A stretch of DNA of 53,226 nt from Chara braunii (taxonomy: Eukaryota; Streptophyta; Charophyceae; Charales; Characeae), in the NCBI GenBank assembly GCA_003427395.1, contig BFEA01000162.1, forward strand, positions 2,573,754 to 2,626,979, given 5' to 3'. The first letter of the stretch is position 1, and the number at the start of each line of letters is the position of its first letter. Position numbers and translations under genes: made by a program. A model generated the notes under the pieces. That model saw only the letters and a program-made list of their open reading frames with translations. It searched no databases and was not told where the DNA came from. Of the stretch, positions 1-10,807 are shown in pieces.

Positions 1-213
1 CAGCTACACGTCCTCACTGAGGGTACAGTCGCACGAGCACCTCATGGAATGTATCTGGTGGTTATCGAGGCTTTCGGAAAGTTTTTTTTTCCCTTTTTTA
101 TATTTTTTCCCCTCCTTGTTCCTTCTTGGATCAAAGTGCCCTGGCTCGGCAAAACTTGGTGCGCAGTGAAAATCAGGCTCGACAAAAACAGGATCGGACG
201 TAGTGCTGGTTTA

Positions 214-1012
214 AGCCAAGCTCCTTCCCCTTCGGTACAAGTTGCCTCTTCATCAAGAAAGGCGAAACCTCTGAACTTCGCATGTGCACAGACTACCGCG
301 CCCTCAACCGGATCACGATCAAGAACAAGTACCCCTTGCCTCGCATCTCCAAGCTTCTTGATCGCCTCCGTGGAGCCAAGTACTTCACAATGATGGACCT
401 CTAAAGTGGCTTCCACCAGAACCACATTCGCAAAGAGGATACTCATAAGACTCTGCCTTCCGCTCTCGCTTTGGGCATTACGAGTTTCTTGTGATGCCTT
501 TTGGCCTCACAAATGCCCCAGCGACTTTCCAGCCCATAATGAATCACATCTTTCTTGATCTTCTCGAAGTCTGTGTCGTCGTCTATCTTGATGATATCCT
601 AGTCTTCAATCCCACCTTCGAGTCTCACCCTCAGCACATTCACCAGGTCCTCTCTATCCTCAGAGACCAAAAGTTCTACGCCAAGCTCAGCAAATGCACT
701 TTTGTTGCCTCAAGCATAGAATACCTCGGCCACATTGTATCTGTTGATGGTATCCGCATGGACCCCTCGAAGGTAACCACCCTTGTCGAGTTTCCCCCAC
801 CTACGAACTTGCTGCAACTTCGTTCCTTCCTCGGTCTTGCCAACTACCACCGCCCCTTCATCCACGACTTCTCTGAAATCTCCTGCCCCCTCCACGAGCT
901 CACTCGCAAGACCGAACCTTTTGCACGGAACGAACACCGTCAAGACGCATTCGACCTCCTCAAACAAGTCATTACCACAACCCCTGTCCTCAAGATTGCT
1001 GATCCCTCTTGA
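214..1012 (+). pseudogene. Ty3/gypsy pol fragment, reverse transcriptase (family A)
   Basis: This is a remnant of a retrotransposon reverse transcriptase, the enzyme that copies element RNA into cDNA. The fingers motif KKGETSELRMCTDYRALN is read from about 255. A TAA at 402-404 replaces the Lys codon of the DLKSG motif, and a 2-base insertion near 450-460 moves the reading frame. From 491 the palm is intact: MPFGLTNAPATFQ, then the catalytic YLDDILVF at about 583-606. The thumb motif SFLGLANYH follows, and the frame closes with TGA at 1010-1012 just after IADPS. The 5' side (gag, protease) is absent or lies before the window. It cannot encode a working enzyme. The family assignment is sure; the element's own name is not known. 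Confidence 0.85.
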
Positions 1013-1097
1013 CATTTTAATGTTACCACCCGTCCTATCCCAACACTTCCCCCGCGACATCCCGGACCCCCCCCTCCATCAAGGATTCCCCCACCCA

Positions 1098-1709
1098 CTC
1101 CAAAGCTCCACCCGACGAGTATCCTATCGCATTTGCGAGCAAGCAGCTCATCCCCGTAGAGATGAACTACTCGTCCAATGAGAAGGAACTCCTAGCCGTC
1201 ATCCATGCCCTCAAAGTCTGGTGCCCATACCTCGACGGTCACCACTTCACTATTTGCACCGACAACACCATCGTCTCAAGCATTCTCACCAAGAAATATA
1301 TCACACCCCGCCAAACTCGATGGTTAGACTTTCTCACCCAATTTACATTCACCAACTATCACACCCCCGACAAAAGCAACCGCGTCGTTGATGCCCTCTC
1401 TCGACGACCCGACCACAAGCCCCCTGAGAAAGCATACACCGCCATGACTCATGTTCATCTCCTACCTTCACTCCACCACTGCTATCGACGCCATCCTCGA
1501 CTACTCCCTCTACGACAACCTCTTGCACATTAACACTAAAGGCACTCGCCGACTCTGTATCCCTGATCCACGTGGTCAACTCTTGGCCGAGCACCATATG
1601 ACGTCAAGACAGCAGGACACCTTGGTTTCCAGAAGACATTGGACACCGTCTCTCTCTACTTCTACCGACCCTCACTCCTCGCCGACGTCAAAGCATACAT
1701 CCGATCATG
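1098..1709 (+). pseudogene. Ty3/gypsy RNase H and integrase zinc-finger remnant (family A)
   Basis: This continues the family A pol in shifted frames. RNase H is recognised by FASKQL, NEKELLAVIHALK and the acidic CTDNT motif, then the tether motif DALSRRPDH. The first catalytic region (the usual TDAS block) is lost around 1013-1100 in a C-rich stretch. The integrase HHCC zinc-binding domain begins near 1545: the two histidines are seen as AEHH and GHLGF, and the first cysteine as SC. The second cysteine is missing because the sequence switches to family B gag at about 1710. Integrase catalytic core and LTR are therefore absent. This copy is dead by truncation and by stops. Confidence 0.8.
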
Positions 1710-2597
1710 CTCCATGCGCTCATACTTCGAGGTACTGCGAACACCGCCGGAAGACCGAAGTATGATCATGGACACAAATACTGAGCCAGCCGTACAGAGT
1801 TTTATTAGTGCAGGTTATGAAAAAATTGACCTGACAACGTGGTTGAAAGTGACCCTTGTACGTACTCTTGAGGACCTCCTCATCTCGCAATATCAAGATA
1901 AGGCAAGGCTGAAAGTTGAGCCCCTCAAGGGCCAAAAGTGGACTTTCATGCTTTGGAACAACATTTGACTAGTTTGTTCACTACTCCAAACCTGGGATGG
2001 ACTGACGTGTCTTGCATGGATGTAGTAATGGGAGTGGCCCCCGAAGATTATGTCTCCCGGCTAGGACTCGAGGAGCATACGACTTGAAGAAAGCTCTTAT
2101 TAGATCTACTCAGCCTAAAAGCCAAAAACCTCGCCAGGCGTGCAAAGACACCAGCTGCAGGTAAAACTTTACGACGCAAGTGGTTCGAAAGCAGCAACCA
2201 GCTTGCCGTGCATGAACATTGGGAGGTTGAGGACCAGTCCTATGCGGATGATCAGTCTTTAGATGACATCCTAGAGCCGAGCTCCGAAGTGGGTTGTTCT
2301 ACATCAGCCCTTGAGTCTGACATGAATTGCGAAGAAAAATGTAATGCCTTTAGAAAGATTGCTTCAGGCAAGGGCCCTAACCGCAATTCAGGTAAGGGAA
2401 CCATAACACACCTCCCCAAGAATGCAAAGATTCCTGAGAAGCCGAAGGATGCTTCCACCAAGCCTCGGGAAGCCCTCCGCATCAGTCCAAAAAAATGGGA
2501 CAGAAGATCCAAACTGCACGATGGCTTGCATTGTGGAAAGTTTGGGCACGCTGTGCAGGATTGTTACCGTTTGCAGCGAAACAAGCATAGGGTGTAG
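1710..2597 (+). pseudogene. Decayed gag fragment of family B gypsy element (copy 1)
   Basis: Gag forms the particle that packages element RNA. This stretch aligns residue by residue with the gag at 13,545-15,104: MRSYFEVL against MRAYLEVL, EPAVQSF against EPVVRGF, TTWLKVT against TRWLKTT, and LEDLLISQYQD against LEELLISQYLD. The N-terminal ~230 residues are missing because the sequence joins family A integrase at about 1710. The frame breaks at about 1966-2090. The nucleocapsid knuckle reads GLHCGKFGHAVQDC, so the first Cys of the CX2CX4HX4C motif is now Gly. Gag ends at TAG 2595-2597, the same place as in copy 2. It is clearly diverged from copy 2. Confidence 0.85.
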
Positions 2598-2634
2598 AAA
2601 AGTTATCAGCACTCTCTACAGCACGAGAAGCTGA
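2576..2634 (+). promoter_or_regulatory. Degenerate -1 frameshift region, family B copy 1
   Basis: This corresponds to the signal at 15,083-15,142. The heptamer is GCGAAAC (2576-2582) instead of GGGAAAC, so pairing of the first slippery codon would be lost. Two stems remain possible: TGTAGA (2593-2598) with TCTACA (2615-2620), and, inside that loop, TCAGC (2606-2610) with GCTGA (2630-2634). The pol frame is open in -1 relative to gag across the gag stop, as in copy 2. Pairings were found by eye. Confidence 0.5.
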
Positions 2635-3319
2635 ACAGTCATCTACAGTTCCCTCCAAGGAGTCTGAATCCAGCCAACAACGTGCTCTTGAAGCCCGGAT
2701 CGATGCTGAATCCAAGGCTACTGCAGTCCAAGTACTTTACATTGAACCTTGGGAGGAGACTAAGGAAGTCAACTTCCATTCTCACCTGGAACACTTGCTA
2801 CAACTCAAGCAGCAACGCCGTGTTCAAAGGGGTGTGGAGCCGATCTTCTTTAAGCTTCTCATCAACCCCATACATCCGTGTCTTGATTGATATGCGGGTC
2901 TAGGAATGAAGAAAGCAGAATTGCAGAACCCTTGTCAAAACCAGGCAGGCAACCAAAAGGTTGTCACCTCAACACACGCTGTTAAAGCTATGCTCATCAC
3001 CTTTGGCAAAGATCGCACTGTCACACATGAGTTGAATTTCTCTGTCCTCGACAAGTGTCCCTTCGACGTGGTCATTGGTTTGGGCTGGTTAAAGGTCCAT
3101 TGTCTAAGGACCACGTGGGCGAATACTCAATTTGTGGTGCGTGACGCTAAGGGAACCGAGCGTACCGTCTTGTTAAACGAGAAGCGCGAGTCCCTAGTGA
3201 CTCCTTTGAGTGCGAACAAATTATGCAGGTCAATGCTCTCGCTGTCGGCGCGATTACCCTTACAAGGGTATTTCCATGTTTTTGTGGCTCGAATAAGCCG
3301 CATCCGCAATGACATTTGA
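2591..3319 (+). pseudogene. Family B aspartic protease remnant with active site deleted
   Basis: The start of pol lies in the -1 frame relative to gag, as in copy 2 (shared LYIEPWEE / LYVEPWEE and FFKLLIN motifs). About 50 bp are missing at 2885-2905 relative to 15,360-15,430, which removes the whole DCGATANFM catalytic motif; a TGA sits at the join. The C-terminal half, ELNFSVLDKCPFDVVIGLGWL, is still readable at about 3028-3090 and carries the second conserved protease motif. Similarity to copy 2 fades after about 3230, and the frame ends at TGA 3317-3319. Reverse transcriptase is absent, so the fragment stops inside the protease-RT linker. Confidence 0.8.
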
Positions 3320-4300
3320 GGCAGTGGCACAAGTTATCTTAGCACAGCCCGCAAACTGACTCTCAGAAATTGGAACACTGAGCGTGGGTATGGTCAGATC
3401 AAAGAGTGCGTGCGCGTGCACTTTTGGGGCACTTTTGGGGCCACGTGTTGATTTAGCCAGACGTCTGGTGATTTAGCGAACTGATAGTGTGATTGGCCAC
3501 CTCGCACGACAGTGTGAGCTAAAAGGGCACAAAAAAATTGATTAGTATCACCGCGCACACTGAGTGTGCGTGCGTAGAGGCCGACATTGTCATGACCGGT
3601 GTTAAGTCGATAATTGGAAGCATGAACCGAGGCGATTTCCGTCGACCTATTTGAAAGGCGGTGCTTGAGTCGCACAGTGTGGAGTGCATTTGGTCCTTGA
3701 TGGGAACCCCTAAGATATTACAAATTGTGCATAGACAAGATACGACACAAGCAAAAATTGACGACAATATGGCTTATTGCGTGGTAAAGTATTGTGCATG
3801 GCGGGTGTGTACATAAACTACACCTTCTGTGTGGTAGATACAGAAGATCGGCGGTTGTTGGTTCGGCGATAAGCCAAAGCGTGGCCAGGGCGCAATTTCA
3901 CAGGCGCGAGCAGGGTGCAGTTACTCTTTACATGGAGATCTGCACCTACTAAATTCGGCCATGCGCCTAGCACTATAGGTTATAACTTATGACTTTCAAG
4001 CTACAAATTTGGGGCTCGAAGTCAGCTGGCAATTGGGAAAATGCGGAGCATGATTGAAGGAAGCCGAGGGCTTAAGAGTCCTATAAACTATCCGCCTTGT
4101 CTTTTTGCCATCGGACCCGATCGCGGACCTCCGAGACCTGGCTTGTAGGAGCGAGGGGGTACCAGCAGGTTCCTCTCTTTCCCCCCCTCATCAGTTTCTT
4201 TTCTTTATTTTTTTCTAATTTCTATCTTCATTTTTATTATTATTATTATGTCCCATTTATGGGACAGCCCGGTACCCGTACCAAGAACGGTCGGGGAACC
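3320..4300 (+). other. No gene seen
   Basis: Unannotated DNA with no credible reading frame or family similarity that I can name. It holds short local direct repeats (TTTTGGGGC near 3420-3440) and a T-rich stretch with a short ATT run at about 4195-4250. Confidence 0.5.
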
Positions 4301-4452
4301 AGCGGGCCTCGCTCAGTTGGTGCATACTTGAGCTGTTGAAGTGCAGACCTGAGTTCAAATCCAGATGATGGTACTTGATGAGTAAAACCAAACATTTCTA
4401 AATTCCGTTGGCCCGATCATCTCAATGATGATATCTCGCGGCCAAAGCCCAG
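4301..4452 (+). repeat. tRNA-derived SINE-like unit
   Basis: A pol III A-box-like CTCGCTCAGTTGG (4308-4320) and a B-box-like GAGTTCAAATCC (4351-4362) are spaced as in a tRNA gene. A 3' part ends with GATATCTCGCGGCC, a motif shared with the units at 28,585 and 30,244. This layout is that of a tRNA-derived SINE. No target duplication was identified. Confidence 0.6.
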
Positions 4453-6082
4453 TGCTTGGTCGTCGGGACATCCGTTAAAACTGGATTGATACAGGGAAGC
4501 TTAGAGTGGCCTGTGCACAGCAGTGGAAGCTGTTTAGGCCAGAGTTCGTCCTTTTCTCCCTCCTCGGTGAATCTGACGACCGCTCAGGGGCAGATTCCAT
4601 CTCGTTGATAGCCTGTGAAGGACCTAGGAGGGAGTAGTGAGGGAGATAGGCCGACCGGTTAATCCGACAATGATCAAGACTCCCCATTTTCTTGTCTTCC
4701 CTCCCTACTTAGGATGAATCGAGCAGCGGACTAAGGCAAGGTTCATAATACGGGAAAGAGAATTAGAAAGCGGGCCCCGCAGAGCTATAGGGAAGTGAGC
4801 TAGTTATAAACCGCGAACGCCCAAAATTTCTGGCTGCTTGGACAAGCTGAAGGTTGCTGGATCGGCCGATAGTAGAAGCGCTAATTAAAAGAAAGGGGGA
4901 AGAAGAAGAAGTTGGCGTCAGCAACGAAGTCGGAGTTAGAAGAGACAAGGGCGAAAAGTAAGGAAAGAGGAGTAGAGCATGCGTAGTTTACCCAATTCCC
5001 TGTGGAATCGGTCAAACTAAGAATTGAAGTCGGGGTTTCTAAGGGCGGCGAACTGAACCACCGTGCTGGGTCTTAGTGTTGGTGAGCAGTTTGGGTACTA
5101 CTGGAAACTGGAGATACGTGGGAAGGAGACTCCGACCTGGCAATGAGAAGGTGAGATAATGAGAGGAGGGAGGGGAAGGACTCACGCGTGTATCAGCCCA
5201 TGCTCCAGCGGAAGGTTCGTAATCTTTTTTGACGAGTAGTGTCGCTTTTTGACGAGTAGTGTTGCACAGCGAGCTCAATCCTCGGCCAAGGGATCACATT
5301 GTTTCCATAGATAGCGCTTCTCTGTTTGTTCTCCCTTCTCGCAACTATTTCCTACCTATGCTTCTCTTCACCTTCGATTTTGTCTCATATATAGTTCTAT
5401 CCCTTCTTTTCTTTTGCCTCCCCTCCCTTCCTTCTTCTCTCCTTTCTTTTGTTCTCTTTTGTCCCTGTGTCCGTCCTCTTCTTCCTGGCTAGACTAGTCC
5501 TCGCTCCTTTTCTCTGTCTTTTGCCAAGGATAGCTTTTGCTGCCGTGCCCGTAGGCGCGGCTTTGCTTGTGGTGAAGAGCTCGCTCCTATATGTGCCCCC
5601 TTCTTCCTACCCGAATTCAAAAGGGTAGGACAAAAGCTTTCGCGATGGTGCCAATTTCCCGTTCACTCCCTCAGTCTCACCCACCCGCTTCCTTCCCTAC
5701 CCGCATGCTGGAAACTAAGAGTCTCGCCCACCTGCTTCCTTCCCTACCCGCATGCAGGAAACTTCTACCACGCGGGCACACATTACCGCAGGCGATTCAC
5801 TGCCTCCAGGCCAGCGTTAGCGCTCACCGTACGGTGCTAGCGCAAAAATTCCACCTTCGTGCACAGAATTCTGAAAAAAAATTGAGGACGTATATTAGGT
5901 GTAAATCTTTCAGGAAATGATATTAGAAGATTCAGAAGAATCGAAAACAATCTAGGATGGGAACAAAAATTCTGGCCACAAAAGTTTGCATGTCTCTCAA
6001 CTTATTTGCTCCTTGCTGCTACCAGTAGGAGATTCATGTTGCACGAATGGGATTGGTGGTAACACTGGTAAGTGATTCTAAC
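4453..6082 (+). other. No gene seen; one 47-bp tandem duplication
   Basis: No convincing coding region. 5330-5480 is pyrimidine-rich. A 47-bp unit is repeated at 5673-5719 and 5720-5766 (shared CTTCCTTCCCTACCCGCATG) with a few mismatches. Short frames here have no family motifs. Confidence 0.5.
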
Positions 6083-6181
6083 TCTTCACCCGAATAGAAT
6101 GCCTGGTCATTATCGCTGTACCTAGACTGAAAGCTGCAGAAAATGCAGCTGTAATGACCGGGCATTCTATTCGGGTGAAGA
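6083..6181. repeat. Near-perfect 30-bp inverted repeat (foldback hairpin)
   Basis: The left arm 6083-6112 and right arm 6152-6181 are reverse complements except for one position, which would be a G-U pair in RNA. The loop is 39 nt and itself holds GCTGCAG/TGCAGC. A diverged copy occurs at about 20,527-20,608. The shape suits a very small MITE or foldback element, or a microRNA-type precursor; nothing here proves transcription. Confidence 0.85.
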
Positions 6182-6579
6182 CAGCAGTATGATGCACAAA
6201 ATTGACAGGCCTGTATCAAGATCGACTCACCTGTCATTGGTTGATGGCAATCACACAATTGATAACCATACGGTGCCTCAAGACGAACCCCTTTCTTGCT
6301 CCAAAGAGGCCTTGTTTTCCTCAATTCCGCCTCCAAGTGAAATTTCATCTTCATCACCGCTGTATCGTCCCTGCACACAAAACCGATCCTTCAGGTTAAC
6401 AAAACCACAATCCCTCACAGCAGCAAACACACATTTAAAATTGGTAAAAAGAAAAGGAAACACCAAGAAGAAAAACCGCTAGCTAGAAAAGTTGAGATTG
6501 TTGATTTTAGACCCACTCAAACACAAGCAAAGCTAAGTAAGAGAGCAGCGAAAGAACTGTACTTCCTGGCAGGGCTACT

Positions 6580-6795
6580 GGGCCGAACGTTTGGAGGCCC
6601 CCGGACCGACCCCCGAACGTTTGGCCATTCGGGGAGGGGTTCGGGGCCCGTCCGCTAGGGGGTTCAGGCCCCCCCCAAACCTCACTTCGGGGCCTTTTTT
6701 TTTTTTTTTTTTTTTTTTCGTAGATAGGCCACGTCCTGGCACACCCAACTCTTAAATTTTGCTATGATCTCCTGAGTAAAAAAAAAAAAAACAAT
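6580..6795. repeat. GC-rich block with homopolymer T and A runs
   Basis: CCGAACGTTTGG occurs twice within a very G/C-rich 100-bp block. It is followed by a T run of about 22 (6697-6718) and an A run near 6779-6791. Read on the minus strand, the T run would be a poly(A) tail 3' of the block's start, as left by a retroposed transcript. I did not find a target duplication. Confidence 0.4.
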
Positions 6796-6879
6796 TCGTA
6801 GAAGATACGGGGGTTTTGCGAGGAATGAGCCCTTGCGGGGCCCTTATCAGACATACAAGTGTTCTGGGCTGCGGCCCCT

Positions 6880-8380
6880 AGCAAGCCTGTGCCCGCCCTA
6901 AGTTAAGGCGGGCCTCAATATCCACGAGAGGCCTGTTTTCGACATTTGTCCATATGGCATTTAGACAGTTGCAGCACGGCAGTTGGTTACAGAGCAACGT
7001 GAGCCTTTCCAGAAGCAAGGGCTGCGCTGAAGAGTTTAGCTCAGGGCTCAGGTGGTTGCGCCCTGGGCACACACTGTGTGAGGCCGACACATCATGGACT
7101 GGCCACTGGCCAATGAGAGTAGTAGTCCAGATGTACCAAGCAGAGAACACAATGCACCAAGATTACAAAGGAAATTTTAATGAGTGATTCGAGATTAAAA
7201 TTACTCAGGTAAGTCACAAGTTCATAACCCTAGACGACTTTCAGAATTGTGCAACAATCGCAAGGATGATGACACGGAGTACCCAACGGAGACGGATTTC
7301 TAAAAAAATTAGGACAATGAGTTCTGCTGGACTTCGAAATTTAATGTGAATATTCCAATATGATAGAAATCCGTCACGAGCGTCCTAGAATATAACGGGT
7401 TTCTAGAAATAGGAGAGAGAAACAGGTCCTTGTGGTCCTGGCTCCTTCTCCACTCTGAGGACTGTCAGTCCAGTTTCACCCCACCAGCAACTGTGATCAC
7501 TGAATACAAGATATACATACTCAATGCTTCCTTCCGTCTCGGCTGGAGGACCCCTGAGTAGCACTGACCGTTCCATCATGGAGGATTGACTGTCTAATTG
7601 CCTATAACTCTGGTTCCTCTCATTCCGTGAGGGGCCCTTGCAGCAAGCACGAGCCCGCCCTAATGAAGGCGGGCCCCTGAATTTCAATCAGGCCTGAGTT
7701 CATCAATTTTTGTGCCAGACAATTGCCATGTGCCAGTTGGTTTCATCCGCCTTGCTCGTGAGAATCAGAAATATTTGTGAGCCTTCTAGGCTCTTCCAGC
7801 AACGTGCGAAACCAGCGAACAATGCGCGTTTGCGCCTGGGTGGTTGGGTATGCCTAACCAATTCGGTCCCAGACCACTGTCTGAACGGGCCCGGTGCAGA
7901 CACTTTGGCCCAACTTGAAGCTAGAGGGCACACGCGCGGCCCAGCCCGGCAGCAAACTGGGTGAGCACTTTCCATATAGGACAGAGCTCGCGGCTGGTGG
8001 ACTTGTTCAGGCACTTGGTAGTGCGTGCAGCAGCACTGCTGGAGGAAGCGCTCGCGGCTGCTGGCTGTGCGCTAGCGCAGGTGCTTGGGCACGCGCGGGC
8101 GTCTAGAGGAGAAGGGCGCTGCAGAAAGGCAGTGCCATAGCCAGCCGTCATAGCCGGGCTAGGCTTGGAGAAGGTCAGCGGGGTACGGTGGTGGTCTTCG
8201 GGTGAAAGTGGAGACGTGGGAGAAGAAGACGAGGGTGAGCAAGGGAGAGAGATGAGGGGGATGATGTGAGAGTATGTACCTGGTCTTCGGGGAAGTCTAC
8301 AAGGTCGACATCTGCATGTACTTGGGTTGCTGCTGCTGACGTCAACTGGTTGCTTCGTCACTAGGATACGCTAGTTTAGT
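6880..8380 (+). repeat. Dispersed LTR-like repeat C, copy 1
   Basis: The segment from GCAAGCCTGTGCCCGCCC (6885) to about 7150 and the later blocks at 7640-7960 and 8140-8360 have collinear relatives at 49,405-50,170. Shared landmarks are CACACACTGTGTGAGGCCGA, GACACTTTGGCCC/GACACTTGGGGCC, AGCCATAGCCGGGCT-like text and GGTGGTCTTCGGGT. A primer-binding-site-like sequence follows at 8582, so the repeat may be an LTR. The middle (7160-7630) is not shared. Confidence 0.55.
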
Positions 8381-8581
8381 AGCTGTGTGATCGTAGTCTG
8401 GGAGCTGAGCACCAAGTAGGAGGCAGAGCTTCATCAACAATTGAGATCACTGCTTTGGTTCTCCTTCGGTGTGTTATCAGTGCATTTCTGCTTTCTGGAC
8501 AGCTTTTGACTATCTGGCTTTCAACGTGATTTCCAAATCCGGAATTCTGTCATTTCGCTATTGCTCATTTTCCTTGCAAAT

Positions 8582-8593
8582 TGGTATGAGAGC
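8582..8593 (+). other. Primer-binding-site-like sequence (one mismatch)
   Basis: TGGTATGAGAGC differs by one base from TGGTATCAGAGC, the primer-binding site for initiator-Met tRNA used by elements B and F in this window. It lies downstream of repeat C, where a 5' LTR would end. No TG...CA boundary could be fixed. Confidence 0.35.
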
Positions 8594-8654
8594 AGGATCG
8601 ATCCGCTCCGCTGGCTCCTTCGCAATAGCTGTTTTATGCTTCGTGGTGACATTG

Positions 8655-8841
8655 TGAGGCAGTGATAAGGCTTATGCGACAGGAAGATTGGCGGCCCTGG
8701 GTCGTGAGGGCGCTCCAGGAACGCTCTGTGGTGACATACGGGTACATGCTGGATGCTGAGAGATCGCTGACGTCGCACTTGAGCCGAGATGAAACTGCAT
8801 TATATTGTGGGTTGTGTTGCGGCACCGACCGCTCATCATAA
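8655..8841 (+). pseudogene. Short open frame, possibly a gag remnant
   Basis: An open stretch of about 62 codons runs to TAA 8839-8841. It includes MRQEDWRPWVVRALQERS and GYMLDAERSLTSHLSRDE. The mix of Trp, Arg, Leu and charged residues is protein-like, and the position downstream of a PBS-like site would suit a gag fragment of a repeat C element. No family motif is recognised. On the opposite strand a longer open frame exists but has no recognisable content. Confidence 0.25.
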
Positions 8842-9558
8842 ATGCACGTCAGGTTACTGATGAGAAATTTGTGGTTGGGGGCAGCATTATGAGGTATGTT
8901 GCTCCTTACCTTATCTACCCTCTTTGTCGCTTCTTACCATGAGGAAGTGAGTTCTGTCTTGAGAGACCTCTCATTGTGAGGTGTCGCGAGCGCTCAACCT
9001 TGAGAGTCAACATTCTTCCTGGGAGCATGCTGGTGGGAAACGGGTGTTGCCTCTTAAGGACCCTGGACAACACTTGGGTCATGGTCACCATGCCAACCCA
9101 CTGGGAGTAGAGCATGCATGCTTTGCTGCTAAGTCCTTTGGTCTGCTTTGCTGCGCTGTAGAGGTCGTGTTGGGCAGGCCAGCCCTATGAGGGAGAGACG
9201 ATTACCGAACCATCTATAAAGAGACTCCGGCGGGGATACACGCCCCGTGCTGTACGCGAGTATAAAAATAGTATGGACGGGACTGGCCAGTTCTGCATTG
9301 ACTTGGGGCACAAAGGTGGGCCGAATGCACACCTTTAGACACGCTGCTCAACCAGAGCTTTCCGGGACGTCGACACAAGTTGACGACTCAAGAAGGATTG
9401 AGGAGGAGCGAGGATTCCTGTAACTGTTCGATTGTTAGTTATTGTTTAATTTCCCTTCGGCATGCAATCCAGCAAATGATTCTGTTTTTATTTTGATTAG
9501 TTAGTTGTTACAGAATCCGCTGACAACTCATAGACTGCTGCAGGTAGAGTAGAATATT
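8842..9558 (+). other. No gene seen
   Basis: No supported gene. A TATA-like TATAAAAATAG lies at about 9260-9270, downstream of GC-rich sequence, but nothing ties it to a transcript. Confidence 0.4.
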
Positions 9559-9581
9559 ACTCCTTTGACCAGGTAAGTTAG
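9559..9581 (+). repeat. 23-bp motif with exact inverted copy at 20,463-20,485
   Basis: ACTCCTTTGACCAGGTAAGTTAG here is the exact reverse complement of 20,463-20,485. The two copies flank the family B element insertion, so before that insertion they were about 1.3 kb apart in inverted orientation. Confidence 0.75.
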
Positions 9582-9659
9582 ATGGCATACTGCCGCTATT
9601 TGGACATATCGTGAACCGAAATGGGCAGGCCCTACCAGGTTCTCGCCAAAAACAATACC

Positions 9660-9930
9660 GTATTGGATTTTTTTTTATTCAAATTAGGTGAATGCGTCGA
9701 AGTTAGAGCAACGGCGACCCGATTTGGAATTCAAAGAAGCTTCTTGGACCGGCAGATTGGAATTGGATATTTTTTCTTATCAAATTAGGTGAACGCGTCG
9801 AAGTTAGAGAAACGGCGAACCGATTTGGAATTTCGTAAAAGCTTCTTGGACCGGTAGATTGGAATCCACCAAGTGATCCAAGCGTTTTAGATTCTTGTAG
9901 AAGCTTCTTGGACCGGTAGTTCAGAATAGA
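9660..9930 (+). repeat. Tandem repeat, about 105-bp unit
   Basis: Two adjacent units share CAAATTAGGTGAA, GCGTCGAAGTTAGAG, ACCGATTTGGAAT and GAAGCTTCTTGGACCGG; a partial third (AGAAGCTTCTTGGACCGGTAG) lies at about 9899-9919. GTGAACCGAAATGGGCAGG before the array and GTGAACCGATATGGACAGG after it are also related, so the array may sit in a longer duplication. Confidence 0.7.
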
Positions 9931-10059
9931 ACATCTTGTGAACCGATATGGACAGGTATTCTAGAAACTTGGACAGACCCACTGTGCCCTTCGTCAAAGG
10001 ACTGAACGATTTAGGCTGACGAGCACATAAATTGGTGGGCCCCACATAAAATCGTGCAT

Positions 10060-10310
10060 CGCTCACGTGTGTCCTGCGCACATCCACCTAGGTATGGCTA
10101 CCCACGTGCATGCACTCTCGCATGTGCTGCGTGCATCCATCAACGTGCATTCACTTCCGCCGAGCATCGACCCACCGGCCTTGTGCGTTCACGTGCCTGA
10201 GATGCCGTTCACGTGCCTTGTGGGTTCACGTGCCCGTGGGTTCGATGATCTGATTGCACAAGGCCCGCGGGTTCGATGATTGCACAAGCGAACCCACGTG
10301 CATGCACTCT
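10060..10310 (+). repeat. Degenerate CACGTG/ACGTGC-rich short repeats
   Basis: Many near-repeats of CACGTGCATGCACTC, TTCACGTGCC and GGGTTCGATGAT occur. CACGTGCATGCACTCTCG is present twice (about 10,100 and 10,300). No gene is apparent. Confidence 0.5.
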
Positions 10311-10674
10311 CGATGATCTTTCGCCTCTGAACATCGTCAATGCGGTTGCACCTGCCTCACCTAGGTGGAGGTGCCAAGGATGGATTAGAGAGGTGACACG
10401 AACCTTCGGCAAAGCTAATGGAGGCGAAGTTCTAGGTCGACAGTTTACGGGAGCAGCAGCAGGCCTGTGATTCAGACGCATGTGACTAACATGCAAAATC
10501 GCTTCACTAAATTGATATCTTTGTTGGTCCCGATGGTGTGCGCAGAATCTCAAACCGGTTGACTGTTGAACTAAATGTGGTTTTGGTAATACTAATTTGC
10601 TAAATCAATCTGCCTAACTCTGTAATGCGTCCAAACTGTTAAATCATTCTGTCCAAAACGGTCATCATTTATCC

Positions 10675-10678
10675 CAAC
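10675..10678 (+). repeat. Target-site duplication CAAC, left copy
   Basis: CAAC immediately precedes the TG of the 5' LTR and recurs at 20,260-20,263 just after the CA of the 3' LTR. Four bases is short for a gypsy element (five is usual), so support is moderate. Confidence 0.5.
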
Positions 10679-10807
10679 TGTGATGACCCGTCCAAACATG
10701 GACTGAAACGCAGAGCTGATTTTTGAGTTTTGCTCATAGACTGAATGCCTTGCTGAGTTTCCCGCCTGCTACTAAGTCTGTGTGTGCACGCTTGCTGGAC
10801 TGCATAT

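Noticed and set aside
9260-9270. TATA-box promoter
   Set aside because: TATAAAAATAG alone, without a downstream gene or repeat boundary, is not adequate support.
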